Positions 57,508 to 64,000 of a DNA stretch of 64,000 nucleotides are shown here, in pieces; the first letter of the stretch is position 1, and every line of letters begins with the position of its first letter. This DNA comes from Qipengyuania gaetbuli (GTDB taxonomy: Bacteria; Pseudomonadota; Alphaproteobacteria; Sphingomonadales; Sphingomonadaceae). The notes below the pieces were generated by a model. It searched no databases, had not been told where the DNA came from, and worked only from the letters and a program-made list of their open reading frames with translations. The stretch is taken from contig NZ_WTYF01000003.1 in NCBI RefSeq assembly GCF_009827315.1, forward strand, positions 161,501 through 225,500, given 5' to 3'. Position numbers and translations under genes: made by a program.

Positions 57508-59196
57508 ATGAGCATCAATATCGGCCCCGCTTCCAGCGACGATTTGCGTCCCAAGATCATGGTGATCGGCGTCGGTGGCGCCGGCGGCAATGCGATCGCG
57601 AACATGATGGCGGCCGAGATCGAGGGCGTGGAATTCATCGTGGCCAATACCGATGCGCAGGCACTGTCCAGCTCGTCGGCCGAAAAGCGCATCCAGCTCG
57701 GTCCCGACATCACCGGCGGCCTCGGCGCAGGCGCCCGTCCCGAAGTGGGCAAGGCTGCGGCCGAAGAAACGGTCGAGGACATCGAAGACGCGCTCGACGG
57801 CTGCAACATGGTCTTCATCGCGGCCGGCATGGGCGGCGGCACCGGCACCGGTGCAGCGCCCGTCATCGCAGAAGCCGCACGCCGCAAGGGCGTGCTGACC
57901 GTCGGCGTCGTGACCAAGCCGTTCCTGTTCGAAGGCACCCGCCGCATGCGCGCTGCGGAAGCCGGTATCGAGGAACTGCAGAAGCACGTCGACACGCTGA
58001 TCGTCATTCCGAACCAGAACCTGTTCCTGGTCGCGAAGGCGGAAACCACCTTCAAGGAAGCCTTCATGCTCGCCGACGAGGTGCTGCAGCAGGGCGTGCG
58101 TTCGATCACCGATCTCATGGTCATGCCGGGCCTCATCAACCTCGACTTCGCCGACGTGCGTTCGGTGATGAGCGAAATGGGCAAGGCCATGATGGGCACC
58201 GGCGAGGGCGAGGGCGAGAACCGCGCGCTCGAGGCCGCCGAACTGGCGATTGCCAACCCGCTGCTCGACGGCGTGTCCATGGCCGGCGCCAAGGGCGTGA
58301 TCATCTCGATCATCGGCGGCGAGGACATGAAGCTGCTCGAAGTCGACGAGGCCGCGAACCACATCCGCGAGCTGGTCGACGAAGACGCCAACATTATCTG
58401 GGGTAGCGCATTCAACCCCGACCTACAGGGCAAGATCCGCGTCTCGGTCGTTGCCACCGGCATAGAACAGAGCGGTTCGGCTGCTGCAGCGCCGACGCGC
58501 AGTTTCTCCATGTCGGAATCGCGTGCGCCGCAGCGCCCGGTGCTCGACCTGCCGAGCGAGAGCGTGACCGACGACGAACCTTTCGAACTGAGCGAAGGCC
58601 TCTCGGCCGAGCCGGAAGAAGACGTGCTCGACACCATGGCCGAAGACGAGGGCATCTCCTCGCTCGGGCTGTCGTCCGCCAGCGCCGACGATTTCGGTGA
58701 CGAGGACGAGGAAGACGACGATGTCGACGGCATCGTCGATCCGCTCGCCGGCCTGCGCAACGAAGAGACCGAGCGCTTCGACAACTATGACGAGGACGAC
58801 CTGCCTTCGCCTGCCGACGACACCGGCTTCGGTGACGGCTGGACCGACGATGGCGACGGCGCTGCCGGTTCGCCGCTCGACCTGTCCGACCCGCTCGACG
58901 GCGATGCCGGCCAGGACGAACTGCAGCTCGGCGCGGACCAGTATGCCGATGGGCAGAGCCCGCTCGCCAGCAAGCCCGGCCGCAAGCAGGCGATCCTTGG
59001 CGGCGGCGCAGGTGGCGGTGACGCCGGCGGCAATGCGCCGGCTTCGCAGGGCAGCACGCTGTTCGAACGCATGGCGAACCTGTCGCGCGGCTCGTCCCAG
59101 TCCGAAAGCGACGACGATGACGATGGCGACGAGGACGAGGGCAGCAGCGGCTCGCTCAACATCCCGCGCTTCCTTGGACGCCAGAACAACCAGTAA
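57508..59196 (+). CDS. ftsZ: Cell division protein FtsZ
   Basis: A 562-residue tubulin homologue forming the Z ring. The GTPase domain spans about 1-320: [15 protein letters not shown], the tubulin signature [18 protein letters not shown] and [20 protein letters not shown] very long acidic linker (about 320-545) is rich in Asp/Glu. The C-terminal peptide [13 protein letters not shown] binds FtsA. Length is well above E. coli FtsZ (383), from the linker. The ribosome site is GAGGAAAG, 5 bases upstream. It is separated from ftsA by 133 bases with its own regulatory signals. Confidence 0.98.
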   Translation: MSINIGPASSDDLRPKIMVIGVGGAGGNAIANMMAAEIEGVEFIVANTDAQALSSSSAEKRIQLGPDITGGLGAGARPEVGKAAAEETVEDIEDALDGCNMVFIAAGMGGGTGTGAAPVIAEAARRKGVLTVGVVTKPFLFEGTRRMRAAEAGIEELQKHVDTLIVIPNQNLFLVAKAETTFKEAFMLADEVLQQGVRSITDLMVMPGLINLDFADVRSVMSEMGKAMMGTGEGEGENRALEAAELAIANPLLDGVSMAGAKGVIISIIGGEDMKLLEVDEAANHIRELVDEDANIIWGSAFNPDLQGKIRVSVVATGIEQSGSAAAAPTRSFSMSESRAPQRPVLDLPSESVTDDEPFELSEGLSAEPEEDVLDTMAEDEGISSLGLSSASADDFGDEDEEDDDVDGIVDPLAGLRNEETERFDNYDEDDLPSPADDTGFGDGWTDDGDGAAGSPLDLSDPLDGDAGQDELQLGADQYADGQSPLASKPGRKQAILGGGAGGGDAGGNAPASQGSTLFERMANLSRGSSQSESDDDDDGDEDEGSSGSLNIPRFLGRQNNQ

Positions 59197-59240
59197 GGTT
59201 TTCGAACCCCGCTGCGCCCCGGGCGCGGCAAGGGCAGGCC

Positions 59241-60884
59241 ATGTATCGACCGATGAAAAACAGCAGATGGCGCGGCGCGGCCCTGGTCGCGCTCGCCATC
59301 GCCGCGACCCCGCTTGCAGCGCAGGAAGTGGTCCAGCCGCTCCCGCCGGAAGGTTCTGACGACCTCAATTCGGCATTGCAGCGGCTGGCGCGCAATTCGG
59401 GCGACGTCGCAGCCCTGCTCGACGCTGGTGAAGCGGCGCTCAAGCTTGGCGACATTCCCGCAGCCATCGGTTTCTTCGGCCGTGCCCAGGACATCGCGCC
59501 GGCCAACTCGCGCATCACGCTGGGCCTTGCGCGCGCCTATACCTATTCCCGCCGTCCGGTTGAGGCGTTGCAGCTTTTCGCCGAGGCAGAGCGGGCAGGG
59601 GTGGCACCGGCGCTGATGGCCGCCGACCGCGGGCTTGCCTTCGACCTCGTCGGCGATGCGGCGAGTGCGCAGGCGCTGTACCGGCTGGCGCTGTCGCAGG
59701 GCGAGAATTCCGATATCCGGCGCAATCTTGCGCTCAGCCAGGCAATTTCCGGCGACAAGGCCGGGTTCGAGGCGACGCTGCTGCCGTTGCTGCAGCAGGG
59801 CGACAATGCCGCGTTCCGCACCCGCGCGTTCGGCCTTGCCGTGCTGGGCGAGGTCGAGGCTGCGGTGAAGATCGCGCGCGACATGATGCCCACGCCCATG
59901 GCTTCGCGCGTGGAACCTTACCTGCGCTACATGCCGCAGTTGACGCCCGCGCAGCAGGCCGCGGCCGGGACGCTTGGCGTATTCCCGCGCACGGCAGCGA
60001 TCGGGCGCGACGATCCGGCGATCGCCGGTTTCGACAGCTCTGCAGTGCGCGGCGCGGATGCAGGCCTCGCCCCGCAAGGCCCGCCGATGGGTTCGCAGCT
60101 CGAGCGCACCCGCGCGCAGCAGCAGGCACAGGCCCCAAGGCCGACACCGGCGCCGACGCCTGCCCCATCGCCCGAACCGCGCCGCGCCGCACCGCAGGTG
60201 GCGAGCACGATCCCGGCCTTCGAGCGCTCGGTCACGAGCCGTCCGCGCGTCGAACCCGTGGTGCAGCGACCTGCGCCGCCGCCGCCACCTCCTCCGGCGC
60301 CTGCTCCCGCGCCGACGCCCGCGCCTGCACCCACACCGCAGATTGCGTCGACCGTCAGCGAGCCGGTAGTCGTTGCGCGCGGAGAGCTTCCGGCCATGAC
60401 ACCCGTGTCGCAGGCCGCGCCTCCTCCGGCGCCTCCGCCAGCACCGCCGCCTCCCGCGCCTGCACCGGCCGAGCCGGAGCCGAGCGTCGCGGATGCTTTC
60501 GCCGATTTCGACCTTGTGCAAACCAGTGCCACGCCGCGCGCCGGTGCGGTGGATATCACCCGCATCAAGGCCCCGCGCGAAGTGGAAGCACCGCCTCCGC
60601 CGCCCCCGCCGAAGCATCCTGCCCGCCATTGGGTACAGGTCGCGACCGGCAAGGATCTGAAGGCGCTGGGCTTCGATTGGCGCCGGATTTCGCGCAAGGC
60701 GGATGGCGCGCTCGGCAAGAAGGGCCCGTTCACCACGCCGTGGGGTGAAGCGAACCGCCTGCTGGCCGGGCCTTACGAATCGCGCGATGCCGCGCGTGCC
60801 ATGGTGACCCGCCTGAAAGAGCTGGAAATCGACAGTTTCCCGTTCTCCAGCGACGAGGGCCAGGAGATTGCACCGCTCGATTGA
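59241..60884 (+). CDS. Exported TPR and SPOR-domain protein
   Basis: A 547-residue secreted protein: signal peptide (about residues 1-28, ending PLAAQ), TPR-like helices (about 40-230, VAALLDAGEAALKLGDIPAA), a long Pro/Ala-rich linker (about 270-455) with proline runs, and a C-terminal SPOR-type domain (about 460-547, HWVQVATGKDLKALGFDW and RLLAGPYESRDAARAMV). It lies 44 bases after ftsZ, so a septal role is likely. ATG 59241 or 59253 may be the start. Confidence 0.9.
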   Translation: MYRPMKNSRWRGAALVALAIAATPLAAQEVVQPLPPEGSDDLNSALQRLARNSGDVAALLDAGEAALKLGDIPAAIGFFGRAQDIAPANSRITLGLARAYTYSRRPVEALQLFAEAERAGVAPALMAADRGLAFDLVGDAASAQALYRLALSQGENSDIRRNLALSQAISGDKAGFEATLLPLLQQGDNAAFRTRAFGLAVLGEVEAAVKIARDMMPTPMASRVEPYLRYMPQLTPAQQAAAGTLGVFPRTAAIGRDDPAIAGFDSSAVRGADAGLAPQGPPMGSQLERTRAQQQAQAPRPTPAPTPAPSPEPRRAAPQVASTIPAFERSVTSRPRVEPVVQRPAPPPPPPPAPAPAPTPAPAPTPQIASTVSEPVVVARGELPAMTPVSQAAPPPAPPPAPPPPAPAPAEPEPSVADAFADFDLVQTSATPRAGAVDITRIKAPREVEAPPPPPPPKHPARHWVQVATGKDLKALGFDWRRISRKADGALGKKGPFTTPWGEANRLLAGPYESRDAARAMVTRLKELEIDSFPFSSDEGQEIAPLD

Positions 60885-60911
60885 GCGGACCTCGCCTATC
60901 CGTATCCGGCA

Positions 60912-60936
60912 GCTTGTGCACAGGGTTTGCACAAGC
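60912..60936 (+). terminator. 9-bp hairpin after the TPR/SPOR gene
   Basis: GCTTGTGCA (60912-60920) and TGCACAAGC (60928-60936) pair perfectly around 7 bases, 27 bases after the stop. No U tract follows. The arm TTGTGCACA is a 7/9 DnaA-box match, probably chance. Confidence 0.4.
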
Positions 60937-61032
60937 CGCTTGCGTTCTCCCCAGCACCCTCGCGCAGGCCGATTGCCAAGCCGCCACGCCGTTCTGCAAA
61001 AGGCCTCCCATGAGAGCCACGGGATCGCCAGA

Positions 61033-61536
61033 ATGAGAACCTCGGAAAGCCGGTTCGAGGCCGAAGAGGACGCCGCTCCACTCGACATGCTGATGGCCCT
61101 GTTCGAGGCCCGCGGCTGGGCCTGCGGGTCGTCGGGCGAGGAAATGAGCGGCGAGGTGCCGGGCAGCTGGACCAGTTACCAGCTGCGCGGGATATGGCGC
61201 CCTGAGGACCTGGTCCTGCAACTGCTGTGCCTGCCGGAAATCCGCATCCCGGATGAAAAGCGGGCGGTTGCGCAGGAGCTGGTGACGCTGGTCAACGAGC
61301 AGATGTGGCTCGGCCATTTCGACATCTGGTCGAACGGCGGCGTGCTGCTCTATCGCAACGGCACCATCCTCGGCGACGAAGGGCTGCTTAGCCTGTCGCA
61401 GGCGCAGTCGCTGGTCGAAATCGCGGTCGAGGAATGCGACCGCTTCTACCCGGCGTTCCAATTCGTGCTGTGGGGCGACAAGACCCCGCGCGAGGCGCTG
61501 AAGGCGGCCATGGTGGATGCGGCCGGAGAAGCCTGA
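61033..61536 (+). CDS. YbjN-domain protein
   Basis: A 167-residue cytoplasmic protein with the YbjN fold (type III secretion chaperone-like): LDMLMALFEARGWAC, EMSGEVPGSWTSYQLRGIW, QELVTLVNEQMWLGHFDIW and GVLLYRNGTIL. The family is widespread and functionally unresolved. ATG 61033 gives the conserved length. It is followed by a Bax-inhibitor-1 gene with its own promoter. Confidence 0.9.
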   Translation: MRTSESRFEAEEDAAPLDMLMALFEARGWACGSSGEEMSGEVPGSWTSYQLRGIWRPEDLVLQLLCLPEIRIPDEKRAVAQELVTLVNEQMWLGHFDIWSNGGVLLYRNGTILGDEGLLSLSQAQSLVEIAVEECDRFYPAFQFVLWGDKTPREALKAAMVDAAGEA

Positions 61537-61588
61537 CCGCAGGGCCCAAATGGTTGATTTGCGTTAGCCAAGGGCATTCCGGTTTCGC

Positions 61589-61617
61589 TTGAAATCGACC
61601 GGAGAAACACCGATATT
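61589..61617 (+). promoter_or_regulatory. Sigma-70-type promoter candidate for the Bax-inhibitor-1 gene
   Basis: TTGAAA (61589-61594), 17-base spacer, GATATT (61612-61617), 52 bases before the ATG at 61669. Confidence 0.45.
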
Positions 61618-61668
61618 CGTGTCCGGAGCGCCGCACTATTGTGTGAGGCGCGCAGAGGAGTTTTGACA

Positions 61669-62451
61669 ATGTCCGACTGGAACGACACCGACCGTAGGAC
61701 GGGCGCAACGTCCGTACCGCGCGCGGGCGACGCCGTATCCCGCCAGACCACTTTCGATGCTGGCCTGCGCCAGCACATGCTGTCGATCTACAACATGATG
61801 GCATCGGGCGTGCTGCTGACCGGCATCGTCGCGCTGCTGTTCGTCAACACCGCGCTGTTCGAAGCGGCCTACCGGGTCGTGCCGACCGCGGCAGGCAACG
61901 CCATCCAGCCGACCATGCTGGGCTGGATCATCTCGCTTGCGCCACTGGCCTTCATCCTCGTCCTCAGCTTCGGCGGGGTGGCGCGGTTCAGCAAGACCAC
62001 GCTGCAGGCCATGTTCTGGTCCTTCGCGGTGCTGTTCGGCATGTCGATGTCGACGATTTTCGCCACTTACACCGGTGAATCGATCGCTTCGGCCTTCTTC
62101 GCCTCGGCTGCTGCCTTCGCGGGCCTCAGCCTGTTCGGCTACACCACGCAGAAGAACCTGTCCGGTTGGGGCAGCTTCCTGCTGATGGGCCTGATCGGCA
62201 TCATCGTGGCAATGCTGCTGAACGCGTTCTTCTTCCAGTCGGGCGCCATGGGCCTGGTGATCAACATTCTCGGCGTGCTGATCTTCGCCGGTTTCACCGC
62301 CTACGACACCCAGCGCCTGAAGAATGAATACAGCTATGTCCGCGGTACCGAATATGCGGGCAAGGCCGTCGTGATGGGCGCTCTCAGCCTCTATCTCGAC
62401 TTCATCAACCTGTTCATGTTCCTGCTGCAGTTCCTGGGCAACCGCGAGTAA
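61669..62451 (+). CDS. Bax inhibitor-1/YccA family membrane protein
   Basis: A 260-residue inner-membrane protein with seven hydrophobic helices, in the BI-1 family (calcium-leak/stress-related channels and FtsH-associated YccA). The soluble N-terminus (about 1-35) is followed by HMLSIYNMMASGVLLTG, and TAYDTQRLKNEYSYV and the last helices AGKAVVMGALSLYLDFINLF carry the family core. The ribosome site AGAGGAG is 8-9 bases upstream. A strong terminator follows the stop. Confidence 0.94.
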   Translation: MSDWNDTDRRTGATSVPRAGDAVSRQTTFDAGLRQHMLSIYNMMASGVLLTGIVALLFVNTALFEAAYRVVPTAAGNAIQPTMLGWIISLAPLAFILVLSFGGVARFSKTTLQAMFWSFAVLFGMSMSTIFATYTGESIASAFFASAAAFAGLSLFGYTTQKNLSGWGSFLLMGLIGIIVAMLLNAFFFQSGAMGLVINILGVLIFAGFTAYDTQRLKNEYSYVRGTEYAGKAVVMGALSLYLDFINLFMFLLQFLGNRE

Positions 62452-62488
62452 TTCGCTCCGCCCGTCGCAGCAGCGACTCTCTTCATCG

Positions 62489-62525
62489 TGCCCGGGGCGT
62501 AACTTGCGCCCCGGGCATTTTCTTT
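62489..62525 (+). terminator. Intrinsic terminator of the Bax-inhibitor-1 gene
   Basis: TGCCCGGGGCG (62489-62499) and CGCCCCGGGCA (62507-62517) form a perfect 11-bp stem with a 7-base loop, followed by TTTTCTTT. Confidence 0.9.
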
Positions 62526-62623
62526 GGCCCTGCTTGCGGCTAGGTTTCGGCCACGCTTCATCGCCGGTCAATGCAGGCAGGCGCATGTTGGGGTCGCACA
62601 TGCTTGAGGAGGGTCAGCGCGCC

Positions 62624-63568
62624 GTGAGCCGCCGTTCGAACATCACAATCCGCTTCACCGCCGTCGCCGGCGGTCTGCTAGCTCTTGCCGCCTGTGCCAC
62701 TCCGCCGCCGCCGCCCCCGCCGCCTCCGCCGCCTCCGCCGCCTCCGCCGGTGGTGGTCCCGCCGCGTCCGGTCCCGCCGATGGGCGCGACGACCGGCATG
62801 ACGATCCCGCTGGTGGCGAATGGCGTTCGCCAGACCGTCAATGCCAACCTCACACCGTCGCAGACGACCTGGAACCTGCGTTCGGCGCTGAACGTGGCTG
62901 CGCTCAATTGCCCCGAGCCGATGCGCACCTCGATCGTCGACAATTACGGGGCATTCCTGAAGCGCAATGCGCGCCAGCTATCCGCCACCAACCGCGCCCT
63001 GCAGAGCGAATTCCGCCAGAAGTACGGCGCGACTTATCGCGACGTGCAGGATTCCTACATGACGCAGGTCTACAACTATTTTGCTCTGCCGCCGGCGTTG
63101 AAGAACTTCTGCGACGTGTCCTATTCCGTCAGCCAGGAAGTGCTGCTGGCAGAGCCGAACACGCTCGACAGCTTTGCGGCGGTCGCGCTGCCGCGGATCG
63201 AGTCGGTGTTCAACGATTTCTACCGCGCATACGAGCAGTACCGCGTCGATCTGGCGGCCTGGGATTCGCGTTACGGCCCGCCGTCGGTGACCACCACGGT
63301 GCAGGGCTACACCAACCCGCTCGACCCGAGGGTCAATGTCGCACCGGGCCAGACGCTGGTGAACTCCATGCCGGCTACCGCGCCGCGTAGCGCCACGGCT
63401 TCGACGCAGGCACCCCCCGCTTCCGCGCAGCAACCGGTCGTGGTCGCCACGCAGAACCCCGCGACGGGCGAAACCACCACGGCACTGCCGACGCAGGGAC
63501 CGATCTTCCAGTCGGGCGAAGTCGTGCAGGGCCAGGTCGGTCAGGTCGATACGCCGGACCCGCGATAA
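62624..63568 (+). CDS. Lipoprotein with a 16-proline run, unknown function
   Basis: A 314-residue protein. GTG 62624 has GAGGAGGG about 10 bases upstream, better than the upstream ATGs. The leader ends in LLALAAC (lipobox, Cys24) and is followed at once by 16 consecutive prolines (62702-62749), then VVVPPRPVPPMG. The folded part (about 60-220) has two cysteines (ALNCPEP and KNFCDVS) and helix-rich segments. The last 90 residues are Pro/Ala/Thr/Gln-rich. I recognise no family. Confidence 0.82.
   Translation: MSRRSNITIRFTAVAGGLLALAACATPPPPPPPPPPPPPPPPVVVPPRPVPPMGATTGMTIPLVANGVRQTVNANLTPSQTTWNLRSALNVAALNCPEPMRTSIVDNYGAFLKRNARQLSATNRALQSEFRQKYGATYRDVQDSYMTQVYNYFALPPALKNFCDVSYSVSQEVLLAEPNTLDSFAAVALPRIESVFNDFYRAYEQYRVDLAAWDSRYGPPSVTTTVQGYTNPLDPRVNVAPGQTLVNSMPATAPRSATASTQAPPASAQQPVVVATQNPATGETTTALPTQGPIFQSGEVVQGQVGQVDTPDPR
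62702..62749 (+). repeat. CCG/CCT trinucleotide tract coding for proline
   Basis: Sixteen CCN codons, mainly CCG with CCT every third codon in the second half. Such tracts can change length by slippage in whole codons. Confidence 0.7.
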
Positions 63569-63574
63569 GCGTCG

Positions 63575-64000
63575 TCAGACCGGCGAATAGTCGGGAAAAT
63601 TGCGCGCGCAGGCGGCCAGCATCGCGCGGGTCGCCTCCACATCCGCCACATCCAGCCCTTGGGGTGCGGCCTGCATCTTCTCGCGCGGGGGGAAGGTGCC
63701 ATAGCCTGCAAACAGCGCATGCCAGCTCATCGCGGCATAGGCCGGTTCCTGCCCGTAAATGGCAGCGTTCGCCTCGGTAATGGGCTGGTGCGTGAACCAT
63801 GCCGTCATCATCGATTTGAGATTGTCGGACAGCGCCTGATTGGCGGCATTTTCCCGCCAGTAATCCGTGTCGCTGCGCTGGTTCACCCGGTAGTGGGCGA
63901 CGATGTAGTCGCGGATTCCGTCGTAGCGGGCAGCGATACGCTGGTTGAACTCGTCACGGTGCCGGTCGGTAAAGCCGCCGCTTTCATAGGCGCTGGCGAA
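63575..64000 (-). CDS. Tryptophan halogenase-family flavoprotein, 5' part outside window
   Basis: Only the C-terminal 141 residues are present; the frame is open from base 64000 to the TGA at 63575-63577. The segment has RYDGIRDYIVAHYRVNQR, then DTDYWRENAANQALSD, matching the C-terminal helical part of FADH2-dependent tryptophan-halogenase-type proteins, with AMSWHALFAGYGTFPP near the end. In this group many members act on unknown substrates. The active-site Lys and FAD motifs lie outside the window. Confidence 0.78.
   Translation of the reverse strand, partial: FASAYESGGFTDRHRDEFNQRIAARYDGIRDYIVAHYRVNQRSDTDYWRENAANQALSDNLKSMMTAWFTHQPITEANAAIYGQEPAYAAMSWHALFAGYGTFPPREKMQAAPQGLDVADVEATRAMLAACARNFPDYSPV

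Noticed and set aside
60912..60920. Second DnaA box in TTGTGCACA after the TPR/SPOR gene
   Set aside because: Only 7 of 9 bases match and it is part of a hairpin stem.
58785..61088. 767-codon open frame on the minus strand over ftsZ and the TPR/SPOR gene
   Set aside because: Antisense of real genes; Arg/Gly-rich low complexity.

Overview
The window is about 64 kb of a GC-rich (roughly 65 percent) alphaproteobacterial chromosome. Gene content and order point to Sphingomonadales, most likely an Erythrobacteraceae member (Erythrobacter, Qipengyuania or Altererythrobacter type). Supporting signs are the ispH-thrB-rnhA block, the argS-SPOR-nagZ-scpAB-tatABC run, the bpt-tamA-tamB run, a complete mraZ-to-ftsZ cluster and Tad/Cpa pilus genes. 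The taxon is inferred from gene content only. I found no rRNA, tRNA, CRISPR array, insertion sequence or prophage; this is mostly core chromosome.

Layout. 1-1.8 kb: cpaA-cpaB (Flp pilus), minus strand, cut by the left edge. 1.9-4.2 kb: alpha/beta hydrolase, FAD oxidoreductase, YegP-like protein. 4.2-6.7 kb: ispH-thrB-rnhA, minus. 6.7-14 kb: a lipoprotein, then argS, a SPOR protein, nagZ, scpA, scpB, tatA, tatB, tatC. 13.9-17 kb: amidohydrolase and ilvA, divergent. 17-24 kb: bpt, tamA, tamB (outer-membrane assembly). 24-26.5 kb, minus: FAS1 lipoprotein, an Asn-Gly-repeat secreted protein, a lysozyme. 26.7-28.6 kb, minus: glnB-glnA behind a sigma-54-type promoter. 28.8-31.5 kb, minus: peptidase M17, SH3 protein, argC. 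31.5-39 kb: lipoprotein, map, ccmA-ccmB, pterin dehydratase, esterase, SDR, AlkA-type glycosylase, ferredoxin, cysK. 38.9-40 kb: two envelope proteins of unknown role. 40-59 kb: the whole division and cell-wall cluster mraZ-rsmH-ftsL-ftsI-murE-murF-mraY-murD-ftsW-murG-murC-murB-ddl-ftsQ-ftsA, then ftsZ. 59-63.6 kb: TPR/SPOR protein, YbjN-like protein, Bax-inhibitor-1 protein, poly-proline lipoprotein. The right edge cuts the 3' part of a tryptophan-halogenase-type gene.

How it works together. The dcw genes mostly overlap by 1 to 8 bases and would make lipid II and the septal synthase from one long transcript, with ftsZ separated behind its own regulatory gap. glnB and glnA form a nitrogen-control unit. 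bpt, tamA and tamB look cotranscribed. ispH, thrB and rnhA look cotranscribed.

The most interesting material is non-coding. Two arrays of CGGGA-type repeats, phased near 10 bp and pointing in opposite directions, flank the presumed dcw promoter and resemble MraZ operators. A perfect CtrA-type site (TTAA-N7-TTAA) lies upstream of bpt-tamA-tamB, and a 7/8 match lies in the dcw promoter. A perfect DnaA box and a large inverted repeat holding a GANTC site lie in the ftsA-ftsZ gap. The glnB upstream region carries nested palindromes and a three-copy 8-bp motif. tamA has no ATG, GTG or TTG at the place its signal peptide needs one. I did not find a clearly new multi-gene system; the repeat-flanked dcw promoter is the best candidate for undescribed regulation.
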